Origin: JAZKHT01 sp040385245
Lineage (GTDB): Bacteria; Pseudomonadota; Alphaproteobacteria; Rhodobacterales; Rhodobacteraceae
Length of the DNA: 64,000 nt
Direction of reading: 5' to 3'
Assembly: GCA_040385245.1 (NCBI GenBank)
Contig: JAZKHT010000001.1
Span: forward strand, 744,001 to 808,000
The notes beneath the pieces are model-generated. The model made no database searches. It saw nothing but the letters and a program-made list of their open reading frames with translations, and was not told the origin of the DNA. Each line of letters starts with the position of its first letter. The first letter of the stretch is position 1. Shown piece after piece: positions 16,480-24,936 of this stretch. The position numbers and the translations under genes are program-made.

Positions 16480-16557
16480 TACAATGTCCTTATCGCAGCC
16501 CGGTTGACGGGCCCGTTTCGCCAACACGCTAGCCCAAGGCCAAAGGATCGTCAAAGG

Positions 16558-17391
16558 CTAGAGCGTGGTGCGCAGGTGCCAAAGTTCCGGGAACAGCTCA
16601 ACCTCCAGCATCCGTCGCAGATAGGACACACCAGAGGTGCCGCCCGTACCACGCTTGAAGCCGATGACCCGTTCGACGGTGGTGACATGGTTGAACCGCC
16701 AGCGGCGGAAGTAGTCTTCGAAATCCACCAGCTTTTCGGCCAGCTCGTACGCCTGCCAATGGGTTGCGGGATCACGGTAGACCACTTCCCACGCGGCACG
16801 CACCGCGTCATTGGCGACCCAAGGCTGGCGCAGATCGCGGGTCAGCACCTCTTGCGGGATGGGCAGACCGGCCCGCGCGAGATGGCGCAGCGCCTCGTCA
16901 TACAGCGACGGGCGCGACAGTTCGTGTTCCAGCATGGCGGTGATGTCGGCACGGTGGGCATGGGGGCGCAGCATGGCCGTGTTGCGGTTGCCGACGGCAA
17001 ATTCCACCAGCCGGTATTGCCAGGACTGGAACCCCGACGATTGCCCCAGATCGTTGCGGAAATGGGTGTAGTCGGACGGCGTCATGGTGCGCAGAACGTC
17101 CCACTGGTTGTTCAACTGCTCGAATATGCGGGCGATGCGGGCCAGCATCTTGAACGCCTGCGGCGCGCGGTCGTCGGCAATGGCCTGCCGGGCGGCGTCC
17201 AGTTCGTGCAAGGCCAGTTTCATCCACAACTCGGACGTCTGGTGCTGGATGATGAACAGCATCTCGTCATGCGCGGATGTCAGGGTGCGCTGCGATGTCA
17301 GGATGCGGTCGATGTGCAGATAGTCGCCATAGGACATGCGCCCGTCAAAGGACATCTCGGCGCCGTCATGGGCGGGGTCGTAGCTGGTCAT
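16558..17391 (-). CDS. kynA: Tryptophan 2,3-dioxygenase
   Basis: 277 residues. Haem enzyme that opens the indole ring of tryptophan to N-formylkynurenine, first step of the kynurenine pathway. Signatures: FIIQHQTSELWMKLALHEL (substrate-site His), SSGFQSWQYRLVEFA (substrate-binding Arg), and NHVTTVERVIGFKRGTGGTSG, where the His of NHV is the expected proximal haem ligand. Length is normal for bacterial TDO. It lies downstream of kynU on the same strand with a 205-base gap. No formamidase gene (kynB) lies in that gap. Start at 17391 follows GGAGAACGACC. Confidence 0.95.
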   Translation of the reverse strand: MTSYDPAHDGAEMSFDGRMSYGDYLHIDRILTSQRTLTSAHDEMLFIIQHQTSELWMKLALHELDAARQAIADDRAPQAFKMLARIARIFEQLNNQWDVLRTMTPSDYTHFRNDLGQSSGFQSWQYRLVEFAVGNRNTAMLRPHAHRADITAMLEHELSRPSLYDEALRHLARAGLPIPQEVLTRDLRQPWVANDAVRAAWEVVYRDPATHWQAYELAEKLVDFEDYFRRWRFNHVTTVERVIGFKRGTGGTSGVSYLRRMLEVELFPELWHLRTTL

Positions 17392-17560
17392 GGTCGTTCT
17401 CCCGTGTGCGTGTGATCAGGCTGGGGGGAGGGGGCGCCTTGCCGCCGTGACGGACAGATTGCCCATGCGCCGCCACAGTGCCGCCCAACCGGAGGGGCGG
17501 CACAGGGGTGGGGTGGCCTGTTCACACAAGGCACGGCGGTGCCCCGCGCTGGCCGGGTTT

Positions 17561-17584
17561 GAGTATTTGGGCGAAGAAAAAGCC
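17561..17584 (+). repeat. Recurring intergenic motif, copy 3
   Basis: Plus-strand 24-base stretch starting GAGTATTTGGGC and ending GAAGAAAAAGCC, identical to the minus-strand copy at 2991-3014. It lies in the gap between the stop of kynU and the start of kynA, 12 bases past the kynU stop codon. Confidence 0.85.
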
Positions 17585-17596
17585 CGCGCGGTCATG

Positions 17597-18793
17597 TCAG
17601 GTGACTTTCGCGCGGGTCTTGTATTCGGGGCGGTCCCACAGGGAATTGGCCATGATCTCGGCCAATGTCGCCACCGCCTTGTCCACGTCGGCAGCGCCGA
17701 TGAACAGCGGGGTCAGGCCAAAGCGCAGGATGTCGGGGGCGCGGAAGTCACCGATCACGCCGCGCGCGATCAGGGCCTGCATGATGGCATAGCCTTCGGG
17801 GTGGCGAAAGCTGACCTGACTGCCGCGCTGGTCGTAGGCGCGGGGGGTGGCAAGGGTCAGCATCGGGCAGGCACTTTCGACGCCAGCGATGAAGTGGTCG
17901 GACAGATGCAGCGATTGCGCGCGCAGATCGGCCATGTCGACCTGATCCCAGACATCCAGCGCCGCCTCCAACGCCGCAAGTTGCAGCACGGGCGGGGTGC
18001 CGACGCGCATCCGTTCCGACCCGCGACCGGGGCGATAGTCCAGATCAAAGGCGAAGGGCGCGTCATGGCCCAGCCAGCCCGAAAGCGCGGGGCGCGCGAC
18101 ATCGGCATGGCGCGGGGCCACATAGATGAAGGCCGGGCCGCCGGGGCCGGAGTTCAGGTATTTATAGGTGCAGCCAATCGCGAAATCCGCACCGCAGTGT
18201 GCCAGATGCACCGGAAAGGCACCCGCCGAATGGGCCAGATCCCAGACGGTCAGGGCGCCCATCGCGTGGGCGCGGGCAGTGATGGCGGCCATGTCGTGCT
18301 TGCGGCCCGTGCGGTAATCCACTTCGGTGATCAGGGTAACGGCGACGGTGTCGTCAATGGCATCCAGCACATCCTCGGGCGCCACGGTTTTCAGCGCATA
18401 GCCGTTGCCCAGCGTGCGCACCAACCCATCGGCCATATAAAGATCGGACGGAAAGTTGCCGGTGTCCGACAGGATCACCCGGCGATCAGGGTTCATCTCC
18501 AGCGCCGAGGCCAGCGCCTGATAGACCTTGATCGACAGCGTGTCGCCCATCACCACCGTGCCCGCCTCTGCCCCGATCAGCCGCGCGATCCGGTCGCCGA
18601 CGCGGGCGGGCTGGTCCATCCATCCGGCCTTGTTCCAGCCGGTGATCAGCAGCTTGCCCCATTCCTCGGTCACCGCATGGGCGACTTTGGTGGCGGCGGC
18701 CTTTGGCAGGGGGCCCAGCGAATTGCCGTCCAGATAGACCATGCCCGCGGGCAGGTCGAACAGCGCACGGGTGGCGGCGAAATCGGTGGTCAT
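17597..18793 (-). CDS. kynU: Kynureninase
   Basis: 398 residues. PLP enzyme that splits kynurenine into anthranilate and alanine. Signatures: MVYLDGNSLGPLPKAA (about residue 18), GDTLSIKVYQALASAL (about 95), SDTGNFPSDLYMADGL (about 120), VWDLAHSAGAFPVHL (about 205) and the Schiff-base Lys in GCTYKYLNSGPGGPAF (about residue 230). The start MTTDFAATR follows GGAG six bases before ATG; two in-frame Met further upstream lack this. It is the promoter-proximal gene before kynA. A palindrome overlaps its inferred -35 box, suggesting substrate-controlled regulation. Confidence 0.95.
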   Translation of the reverse strand: MTTDFAATRALFDLPAGMVYLDGNSLGPLPKAAATKVAHAVTEEWGKLLITGWNKAGWMDQPARVGDRIARLIGAEAGTVVMGDTLSIKVYQALASALEMNPDRRVILSDTGNFPSDLYMADGLVRTLGNGYALKTVAPEDVLDAIDDTVAVTLITEVDYRTGRKHDMAAITARAHAMGALTVWDLAHSAGAFPVHLAHCGADFAIGCTYKYLNSGPGGPAFIYVAPRHADVARPALSGWLGHDAPFAFDLDYRPGRGSERMRVGTPPVLQLAALEAALDVWDQVDMADLRAQSLHLSDHFIAGVESACPMLTLATPRAYDQRGSQVSFRHPEGYAIMQALIARGVIGDFRAPDILRFGLTPLFIGAADVDKAVATLAEIMANSLWDRPEYKTRAKVT

Positions 18794-18810
18794 CGGCAAC
18801 TCCATTCCCC

Positions 18811-18823
18811 GGGCAGCCTGCCC
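18811..18823. promoter_or_regulatory. Second dyad in the kynU leader
   Basis: GGGCAG C CTGCCC, a perfect 13-base dyad between the inferred kynU transcription start and its start codon. It could be part of a regulator site together with the 18858-18875 palindrome. Confidence 0.25.
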
Positions 18824-18836
18824 GTTTGGTGGATGT

Positions 18837-18865
18837 GATACAACACCGGGAAGCATGAATTTCAA
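18837..18865 (-). promoter_or_regulatory. Candidate kynU promoter
   Basis: On the minus strand TTGAAA (18865-18860), 17-base spacer, TGTATC (18842-18837). The -35 box lies inside the 18-bp palindrome. Confidence 0.4.
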
Positions 18866-18875
18866 GCTTGAAATT
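18858..18875. promoter_or_regulatory. 18-bp perfect palindrome, candidate kyn operator
   Basis: AATTTCAAG/CTTGAAATT is a perfect A/T-rich palindrome in otherwise GC-rich DNA, between kynU (minus) and the membrane methyltransferase-like gene (plus). It overlaps the inferred kynU -35 box. In other proteobacteria kyn genes are controlled by Lrp/AsnC-type KynR; no such regulator gene lies in this window. Confidence 0.55.
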
Positions 18876-18957
18876 TATCGGGACCTGAACCCGGGTCTTG
18901 TCATTCCGGGCGGCAGGCGAAACAAGGGGGATCAAAGAGGCGAAACGGGTCTTTGCG

Positions 18958-19398
18958 ATGAAATGGATCGATCTGCCCCCGGTCTGGTTGGCGTTGTTTC
19001 TGGCGCTGGTTTGGGCTGTGGATCGCCTGATCCCGCTGCCCGTTCTGGGCGCAGCACGTGTGTTGGGCGCGGGCGTTGCGCTTGCGGGTGCCGTGCTGAT
19101 GATGGTGGCGATCCTGACCATGTCGCGGGCCAGAACCACCGTGATCCCGCACCGCCAGCCGCAGGCCTTGGTGACGGGCGGTGTGTTCGGTGTGTCGCGC
19201 AACCCGATCTATCTGGCGGATGTGCTGATCCTGACCGGCGCTGTCCTGTGGTGGGACGCGCTGCACGCGCTGCCGCTGGTGGCGCTGTTCTCGTGGATCA
19301 TCACCCGCCGCTTCATCCTGCCCGAAGAGGCCCGGTTGCGCGCGGGGTTCGGGGATGCCTTCGTAGACTGGTCAGCACGGGTGCGACGCTGGATGTAG
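18958..19398 (+). CDS. Isoprenylcysteine methyltransferase-like membrane protein
   Basis: 146 residues with four likely membrane spans. The C-terminal part has the shape of the ICMT/PEMT methyltransferase group: VIPHRQPQALVTGGVFGVSRNPIYLADVL (about residues 65-93), where G-x-x-x-x-x-RNP-x-Y is the family signature, and RFILPEEARLRAGFGDAFVDW (about 119-139), which carries the Glu-rich SAM-binding end. Substrate is unknown. The start ATG 18958 has only AAAGAGGCG as ribosome site, set 14 bases back. It is divergent from kynU and shares its upstream region, but I see no functional link. Confidence 0.72.
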   Translation: MKWIDLPPVWLALFLALVWAVDRLIPLPVLGAARVLGAGVALAGAVLMMVAILTMSRARTTVIPHRQPQALVTGGVFGVSRNPIYLADVLILTGAVLWWDALHALPLVALFSWIITRRFILPEEARLRAGFGDAFVDWSARVRRWM

Positions 19399-19533
19399 GA
19401 TTTGCGACAAGGGTCTGGCATTTTCCGCAAGACTATGGAAAAGCCGCATTTGGGATTGGAATAATGTTGCGCGGCGCATGGCCCGTCGGTCAACAGTTCA
19501 GGGGCGGACAGTCCGTCAAGCGGGGGAGAGAGC

Positions 19534-21105
19534 GTGAAGATCGGGGCACCGAAAGAGATATTCGAGGGCGAGAACCGGGTCGCGATGACACCGGATTCGG
19601 CATTGCAGTTGATCAAGCTGGGGCACACCTGCGCGATCGAGTCAGGCGCAGGCGCAAAGGCCGGGTTTGCAGACGCAACCTATACCGCCGCCGGGGTCGA
19701 GGTGTTGCCATCCGCGCGCGCACTGTTTGACGCCGTCGATGTGGTGGTCAAAGTGCGCGGGCCGGAACCGGCCGAGGCCGACTTACTGCGCGACGGCCAG
19801 ACCCTGATCAGCTTTTTCTGGCCCGCCCAGAACGCCGATCTGCTGGAACAGGTCAAGGCCAAGGGTGCCACCGCCATCGCCATGGACATGGTGCCGCGCA
19901 TTTCCCGCGCGCAAAAGATGGACGCGCTGTCATCAATGGCCAATATCGCAGGCTACCGCGCCGTGATCGAGGCGGGCAGCAACTTTGGCCGGTTCTTCAC
20001 CGGTCAGGTGACGGCTGCGGGCAAGGTGCCCCCGGCCAAGGTGCTGATCGTGGGGGCAGGCGTGGCTGGTCTTGCCGCGATCGGAACGTCAGTCTCGCTT
20101 GGGGCCATTGTCCATGCGTTCGACGTGCGCCCCGAGGTGGCTGAACAGATCGAATCGATGGGCGCGTCGTTTGTGTTCCTTGAATTCGAAGACAAGCAGG
20201 ATGGTGCGGCCACCGGGGGCTATGCCGCCCCTTCAAGCCCCGAGTTCCGCGAAAAGCAGCTTGCCAAGTTCCGTGAACTTGCGCCGCAGATGGACATCGT
20301 TATCACCACCGCCCTCATCCCCGGCCGGCCCGCGCCGAAACTGTGGACCGAGGATATGGTCGCGATGATGAAGCCGGGTTCGGTGATTGTCGATCTGGCC
20401 GCCGAACGCGGCGGCAACTGCGACCTGACGGTGCCCGATCAGAAGATCGTCACGGCGAACGGCGTCACAATCGTCGGCTACACCGACTTCCCCAGCCGGA
20501 TGGCGGCACAGGCATCGACGCTTTATTCCACCAACATCCGCCACATGCTGACGGATTTGACGCCCAAGAAAGACGGCGTGATCTTCCACAACATGGAAGA
20601 TGACGTGATCCGGGGTGCCACCGTCGCGCACCAAGGGGCGATCACCTTCCCGCCGCCGCCCCCGAAAATCGCGGCGATTGCCGCCGCAAAGCCCAAGGAA
20701 AAGGTCAAGGAACTGACCCCCGAAGAACGCCGCGCCAAAGAGGTGGCGGTGTTCAAGGCGCAAACCCGCAGCCAGGTTGGCCTGCTGGTGGGCGCGGGGC
20801 TGTTGCTGGCACTGGTCGGCTATGCCGCGCCGCCCAGTTTCATGTCGCACTTCATCGTCTTTGCGCTGGCCTGCTTTGTCGGCTTTCAGGTCATCTGGAA
20901 CGTCAGCCACAGCCTGCACACGCCGCTGATGGCGGTGACGAACGCCATTTCCGGCATCGTCATCCTGGGGGCGCTGTTGCAGATCGGATCGGGCAACTGG
21001 CTGGTGGTGGCGCTGGCCGCCATATCGGTGCTGATCGCGTCCATCAACATCGTGGGGGGGTTTCTGGTCACGCGCCGGATGCTCGCCATGTTCCAGAAGT
21101 CCTGA
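19534..21105 (+). CDS. pntA: NAD(P) transhydrogenase subunit alpha
   Basis: 523 residues. With PntB forms the proton-driven membrane transhydrogenase that moves hydride from NADH to NADP+. The NAD-binding domain covers residues 1 to about 380, with the start KIGAPKEIFEGENRVAMTP, RQ-site region GSNFGRFFTGQVTAAG, Rossmann motif VLIVGAGVAGLAAIG (about 170-184) and VIVDLAAERGGNCDLT. A Pro-rich and Lys/Glu-rich linker follows (PPPPPKIAAIAAAKPKEK), then three or four membrane spans to the end, so this is the fused alpha form rather than split PntAA/AB. Start is GTG with GGGGGAGAGA before it. pntB begins 12 bases after the stop. Confidence 0.95.
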   Translation: MKIGAPKEIFEGENRVAMTPDSALQLIKLGHTCAIESGAGAKAGFADATYTAAGVEVLPSARALFDAVDVVVKVRGPEPAEADLLRDGQTLISFFWPAQNADLLEQVKAKGATAIAMDMVPRISRAQKMDALSSMANIAGYRAVIEAGSNFGRFFTGQVTAAGKVPPAKVLIVGAGVAGLAAIGTSVSLGAIVHAFDVRPEVAEQIESMGASFVFLEFEDKQDGAATGGYAAPSSPEFREKQLAKFRELAPQMDIVITTALIPGRPAPKLWTEDMVAMMKPGSVIVDLAAERGGNCDLTVPDQKIVTANGVTIVGYTDFPSRMAAQASTLYSTNIRHMLTDLTPKKDGVIFHNMEDDVIRGATVAHQGAITFPPPPPKIAAIAAAKPKEKVKELTPEERRAKEVAVFKAQTRSQVGLLVGAGLLLALVGYAAPPSFMSHFIVFALACFVGFQVIWNVSHSLHTPLMAVTNAISGIVILGALLQIGSGNWLVVALAAISVLIASINIVGGFLVTRRMLAMFQKS

Positions 21106-21117
21106 GGGGGGTAGTCC

Positions 21118-22554
21118 ATGATGAGCATTGGTATCGTCTCGGCTGCCTATATCGCGGCGGCTGTTCTGTTCATCCTGTCGCTGGGCGGTCTGTCCGGGCA
21201 GGAAAGCGCCAAGCGCGCGGTGTGGTATGGCATCGCCGGTATGGCGCTGGCGGTGTTCGCCACGATCTTTTCGCCCGATGTGGGCAACGTCTGGGTCATC
21301 GCGATCATGGTCGCGGCGGGGTCTGTCGCGGGCTGGTATGTCGCCATGCGTGTGCAGATGACGGAAATGCCGCAACTGGTTGCGGCGCTGCATTCCTTCG
21401 TCGGTCTGGCGGCGGTTTTCATCGGCTTTAACGCCGATATCGAACTGGGCCGTGTCACCGCGATGGATGCCGTCGCGCGCGAGGCGCTGACAGGCTTTGC
21501 CGCCGTTCTGGCGCACAAGACCGGGGTGGAAATCTCGATCTTGCGCGTCGAGGTGTTCCTTGGCGTCTTTATCGGTGCGGTCACCTTTACCGGGTCGGTC
21601 GTTGCCTTTGGCAAGCTGGCTGGCAAGGTGGACGGCAAGGCGAAAAAGTTGCCCGGCGGGCATCTGTTGAACGCCGCTGCGGCCATCGGGTCGCTGCTGT
21701 TGCTGGTGGTGTATTTCAACGGCGGCGGTGTGTTCGCGCTGATCGGGATGACGCTTCTGGCCTTTTTCATCGGCTATCACCTGATCATGGGCATCGGCGG
21801 CGCGGACATGCCGGTCGTCGTGTCGATGCTGAACAGCTATTCCGGCTGGGCGGCGGCGGCCATCGGCTTTACCCTTGGCAATGACCTGCTGATCGTCACG
21901 GGGGCGCTGGTCGGCTCGTCCGGTGCGATCCTGTCCTACATCATGTGCAAGGCGATGAACCGGTCGTTCATCAGCGTGATCCTTGGCGGCTTTGGGGGCA
22001 CCACCGGGCCTGCGATGGAAATCGCCGGGGAGCAGATCGCCATCGACGCCGAAGGGGTGGCTGCCGCGCTGAATGACGCGGATTCGGTCATCATCATCCC
22101 CGGCTACGGCATGGCGGTGGCGCAGGCGCAGCAATCGGTGTCCGAACTGACGCGCAAACTGCGCGCCAAGGGCAAGACCGTGCGTTTTGCCATCCACCCC
22201 GTCGCCGGTCGCTTGCCGGGCCACATGAACGTGCTGCTGGCCGAGGCGAAGGTGCCTTACGACATCGTGCTGGAGATGGACGAGATCAACGAGGATTTCC
22301 CCACCACGGACGTCGCCATCGTCATCGGGTCGAACGACATCGTGAACCCCGCCGCGCAGGAAGACCCAAACAGCCCCATCGCCGGTATGCCGGTGCTGGA
22401 ATGCTGGAAGGCGAAACAGGTGTTTGTCAGCAAGCGCGGGCAGGGCACCGGGTATTCGGGGATCGAAAACCCGCTGTTCTTCAAGGAAAACACCCGGATG
22501 TTCTATGGCGACGCCAAGAAATCCCTGGATGCGCTGCTGCCGATGATCGACTGA
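21118..22554 (+). CDS. pntB: NAD(P) transhydrogenase subunit beta
   Basis: 478 residues. Membrane domain (about residues 1-290, with eight or nine hydrophobic helices) followed by the NADP-binding domain III. Signatures: QMTEMPQLVAALHSFVGLAAV (about residues 81-101), HLIMGIGGADMPVVVSMLNSYSGWAAAAIGF, and in domain III IIIPGYGMAVAQAQ, the loop FAIHPVAGRLPGHMNVLLAEA, and IVIGSNDIVNPAAQEDPNSPIAGMPVLECWKAK (about residues 402-434). It is co-transcribed with pntA and ends before a strong terminator. The start ATG follows GGGGGGTAGTCC. Confidence 0.95.
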   Translation: MMSIGIVSAAYIAAAVLFILSLGGLSGQESAKRAVWYGIAGMALAVFATIFSPDVGNVWVIAIMVAAGSVAGWYVAMRVQMTEMPQLVAALHSFVGLAAVFIGFNADIELGRVTAMDAVAREALTGFAAVLAHKTGVEISILRVEVFLGVFIGAVTFTGSVVAFGKLAGKVDGKAKKLPGGHLLNAAAAIGSLLLLVVYFNGGGVFALIGMTLLAFFIGYHLIMGIGGADMPVVVSMLNSYSGWAAAAIGFTLGNDLLIVTGALVGSSGAILSYIMCKAMNRSFISVILGGFGGTTGPAMEIAGEQIAIDAEGVAAALNDADSVIIIPGYGMAVAQAQQSVSELTRKLRAKGKTVRFAIHPVAGRLPGHMNVLLAEAKVPYDIVLEMDEINEDFPTTDVAIVIGSNDIVNPAAQEDPNSPIAGMPVLECWKAKQVFVSKRGQGTGYSGIENPLFFKENTRMFYGDAKKSLDALLPMID

Positions 22555-22575
22555 TCGGATCGCGTGCACCACCCG

Positions 22576-22604
22576 AAGGCCCCGGTTCGCGCCGGGGCCT
22601 TTTT
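22576..22604 (+). terminator. Intrinsic terminator of pntAB
   Basis: Stem GGCCCCGG (22578-22585) / CCGGGGCC (22592-22599) around TTCGCG, with AA opposite TT at its foot and a T-run (22600-22604). Confidence 0.9.
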
Positions 22605-22701
22605 GCTTTTCTGCAACACAGCATTTGCATACCCGCGTATTCCGGTAAATCTCTGGATCGGGGACGAAGCGCACCCTAACCAAGGGGCAAAGAGGTGCCC
22701 G

Positions 22702-23985
22702 ATGCCCCCCATTTCCGACCATCCCCTGCGCTATGCGCTTGTGAACGAACTGCACGCCCGGCCGTTTCCATCGCTTGAAGCGCCGTGTCACGCTGTCTAT
22801 GTGGCGATCAAGGAGCCGGTCGATGCCGCAAACCGCGACCGGGGCGCGGACCGGGCGCACCTGCTGGCATTGCTGGATCGGCACGCCTCAAGCCACCCGC
22901 AGCCTGACGCCACGCATTTTTCCGGTGCCATCGGCAAGGCCGATCTGAAATGGGAAAGCCACACAGAATTCGTGACCTATTCCGCCTTTGCCAAGGGCGT
23001 GTCCGACCGCGCGTTTGACCCCGCCGAGGCCGAGGTTTTCCCCGAGGATTGGCTGGCCACCGCCCCCGGCAGGCGCATCTGTTCCGTGCTGATCCGCGTG
23101 GAATTCATGCCCGAGGATGACGCCGAAATTCTGGACAAGCTGGAAGACTGGTTCGTGCCCGAAAGCCTTGCCGCCGCGCGCGTGGTGGATGGGGCGGCCA
23201 TCGTCGCGGGCGATTTCCGCATTGATCCGGCGGGGCACATGCGCTTTGCCGTCTTTGTGCGCCCCGGCACCGGCTCGCGCCGGATTGGCCGGATCGTGCA
23301 GCGCCTGTGCGAGATTGAAACCTACCGGTCGATGTCCATGCTGGGCCTGATGCGGTCGCGCCAGTTGTCGGCGCGGCTGAACGCGCTGGACCCGAAACTG
23401 TCGGAACTGGTGTCCGCCCTGGATACCACCGAACGCTCGCCCGAATCCGCGCTGCACGAGTTGTTGGCGATCTCGGCGGAACTGGAAAGCCTTGCGGTGC
23501 AGTACACCTTTCGTTTTGGCGCGACATCCGCCTACGAGGCGATTGTGAACCAGCGGATCGAGGTGCTGCGCGAGGCGCGGATCAACGGGCGACAGACCTT
23601 TGGCGAATTCATGATGCGCCGCTATGACCCCGCCATGCGCACCGTGAAATCCGCCGAAGGGCGGCTGCGGTCGATGGCGGAACGCGCACAGCGGGCGGCG
23701 GAATTGCTGCGCACCCGCGTGGACGTGGAACGCAGCGCGCAGAACCAGAAACTGCTGGAAAGCATGGATCGCCGCGCCGATCTGCAACTGCGCCTGCAAC
23801 GCACCGTCGAAGGGCTGTCAACCGTGGCGATCAGCTATTATGCGGTCAACCTTGCCGCCTATGCGCTGGAACCCTTTGCCCATGCGCTGCACCTGTCGCA
23901 CGCGGTGACGATGGCGATCCTGACGCCCATCGTCCTGCTGGGCGTCTGGCTGATGGTGCGGCGCATCCGCCACCATTTTGACTGA
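22702..23985 (+). CDS. DUF3422 family membrane-anchored protein
   Basis: 427 residues. Conserved proteobacterial protein of unknown role. It starts HPLRYALVNELHARPFP, the family opening, and carries WESHTEFVTYSAF (about residue 85), FMPEDDAEILDKLEDWF, and a long helical region (about 270-390) with LLAISAELESLAVQYTFRFGATSAYEAIV and RRADLQLRLQRTVEGLSTVAISYYAVNL. The C-terminus has two membrane spans separated by a short loop and ends RRIRHHFD, facing the cytoplasm. The start ATG 22702 is preceded by AAAGAGG; the frame is open upstream through the pntB terminator but without similarity. It is convergent with oppC, 9 bases apart. Confidence 0.85.
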   Translation: MPPISDHPLRYALVNELHARPFPSLEAPCHAVYVAIKEPVDAANRDRGADRAHLLALLDRHASSHPQPDATHFSGAIGKADLKWESHTEFVTYSAFAKGVSDRAFDPAEAEVFPEDWLATAPGRRICSVLIRVEFMPEDDAEILDKLEDWFVPESLAAARVVDGAAIVAGDFRIDPAGHMRFAVFVRPGTGSRRIGRIVQRLCEIETYRSMSMLGLMRSRQLSARLNALDPKLSELVSALDTTERSPESALHELLAISAELESLAVQYTFRFGATSAYEAIVNQRIEVLREARINGRQTFGEFMMRRYDPAMRTVKSAEGRLRSMAERAQRAAELLRTRVDVERSAQNQKLLESMDRRADLQLRLQRTVEGLSTVAISYYAVNLAAYALEPFAHALHLSHAVTMAILTPIVLLGVWLMVRRIRHHFD

Positions 23986-23994
23986 TACGCGCCA

Positions 23995-24936
23995 TCAGCG
24001 ACCCCGGATCCGCGGATCAAGCGCGTCGCGCAAACCGTCACCGATGTAGTTGACCGACAGCACCGTCAGCGAAATCGCAAGGCCGGGCCACATCACTCGC
24101 TCGGGGTAAAGCTGCATGTATTCGACGCCGTCAAACAGCAGCCGTCCCCAGGTCGGGAAATCGGGCGGAAAACCAAGCCCCAGAAAGGACAGCGCGCTTT
24201 CCGTGATGATCGCCGATGCGATGCCAAGCGTGGCCGCGACCATGATCGGCGACACGACGTTGGGCAGGATATGGCGCAGCACCATCCGGCGCGGCGGGGT
24301 GCCGATGGACCGGGCGGCCAGCACGAATTCGCGTTCCTTCAGCGCCAGCACCTCGCCCCGCACGATGCGGGCAGCCTGCATCCAGCTTGTCACGCCGATG
24401 GCGGACACGATCAGCAGGAACGTGCCCGCTTCGGCCCCGAAGACGCCTGCCAGACTGTCGCGGAACAGCATCACCATCACCAGCAGCAGGGGCAGCAAGG
24501 GCAGCGCCAGAAACAGGTCGGTCAGCCGCATCAGCGGCCCATCGAGCCGCCGGAAATAGCCTGCCAGCACCCCCACGGTGGTGCCCAGAAAGATCGACAG
24601 CAGCATCGCCACCAGACCGACCGCGATGGACACCTGCCCCCCCGCCATCATCCGCGCCAGCATGTCGCGACCCAACTGGTCTGTGCCCAACGGGCTGGCC
24701 CAGCTTGGCGGCATGTTGCGGGATTTGAACATCTGAACCGCATCCGGGTTCACGAAGGTGGGGTCCTTGGTCCAGACCAGCGGGCCAAGGGTGACAAAGG
24801 CGATCAGGCTGACAAACACGATCATCCCGGCCATCGCCCCCTTGTGGGTGCGGAACTGGTCCCAGACATCGCGCCACTGGTTGCGCGGCTTGTCCACCAC
24901 GGCGACGGCGGGCGCGGGGATGGGCGCATCAGTCAT
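23995..24936 (-). CDS. oppC: Peptide ABC transporter permease, OppC/DppC type
   Basis: 313 residues. Second permease of a peptide or opine-type importer in the inner membrane. Residues 1 to about 25 are cytoplasmic, then one membrane span (MAGMIVFVSLIAFVTL), a periplasmic loop with PLGTDQLGRDMLARMMAGGQVS, and five further spans. The EAA loop (SIGTPPRRMVLRHILPNVVSP, about residues 208-228) contacts the ATPases. It ends SVNYIGDGLRDALDPRIRGR, the DppC/OppC terminus. The start ATG overlaps the last 8 bases of oppB, which suggests translational coupling. Last gene of the five-gene locus. Confidence 0.92.
   Translation of the reverse strand: MTDAPIPAPAVAVVDKPRNQWRDVWDQFRTHKGAMAGMIVFVSLIAFVTLGPLVWTKDPTFVNPDAVQMFKSRNMPPSWASPLGTDQLGRDMLARMMAGGQVSIAVGLVAMLLSIFLGTTVGVLAGYFRRLDGPLMRLTDLFLALPLLPLLLVMVMLFRDSLAGVFGAEAGTFLLIVSAIGVTSWMQAARIVRGEVLALKEREFVLAARSIGTPPRRMVLRHILPNVVSPIMVAATLGIASAIITESALSFLGLGFPPDFPTWGRLLFDGVEYMQLYPERVMWPGLAISLTVLSVNYIGDGLRDALDPRIRGR

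Noticed and set aside
20233..22884. 883-codon minus-strand open frame opposite pntAB
   Set aside because: Composition (His, Arg, Asp and Gln rich) and lack of motifs mark it as antisense shadow of pntAB.
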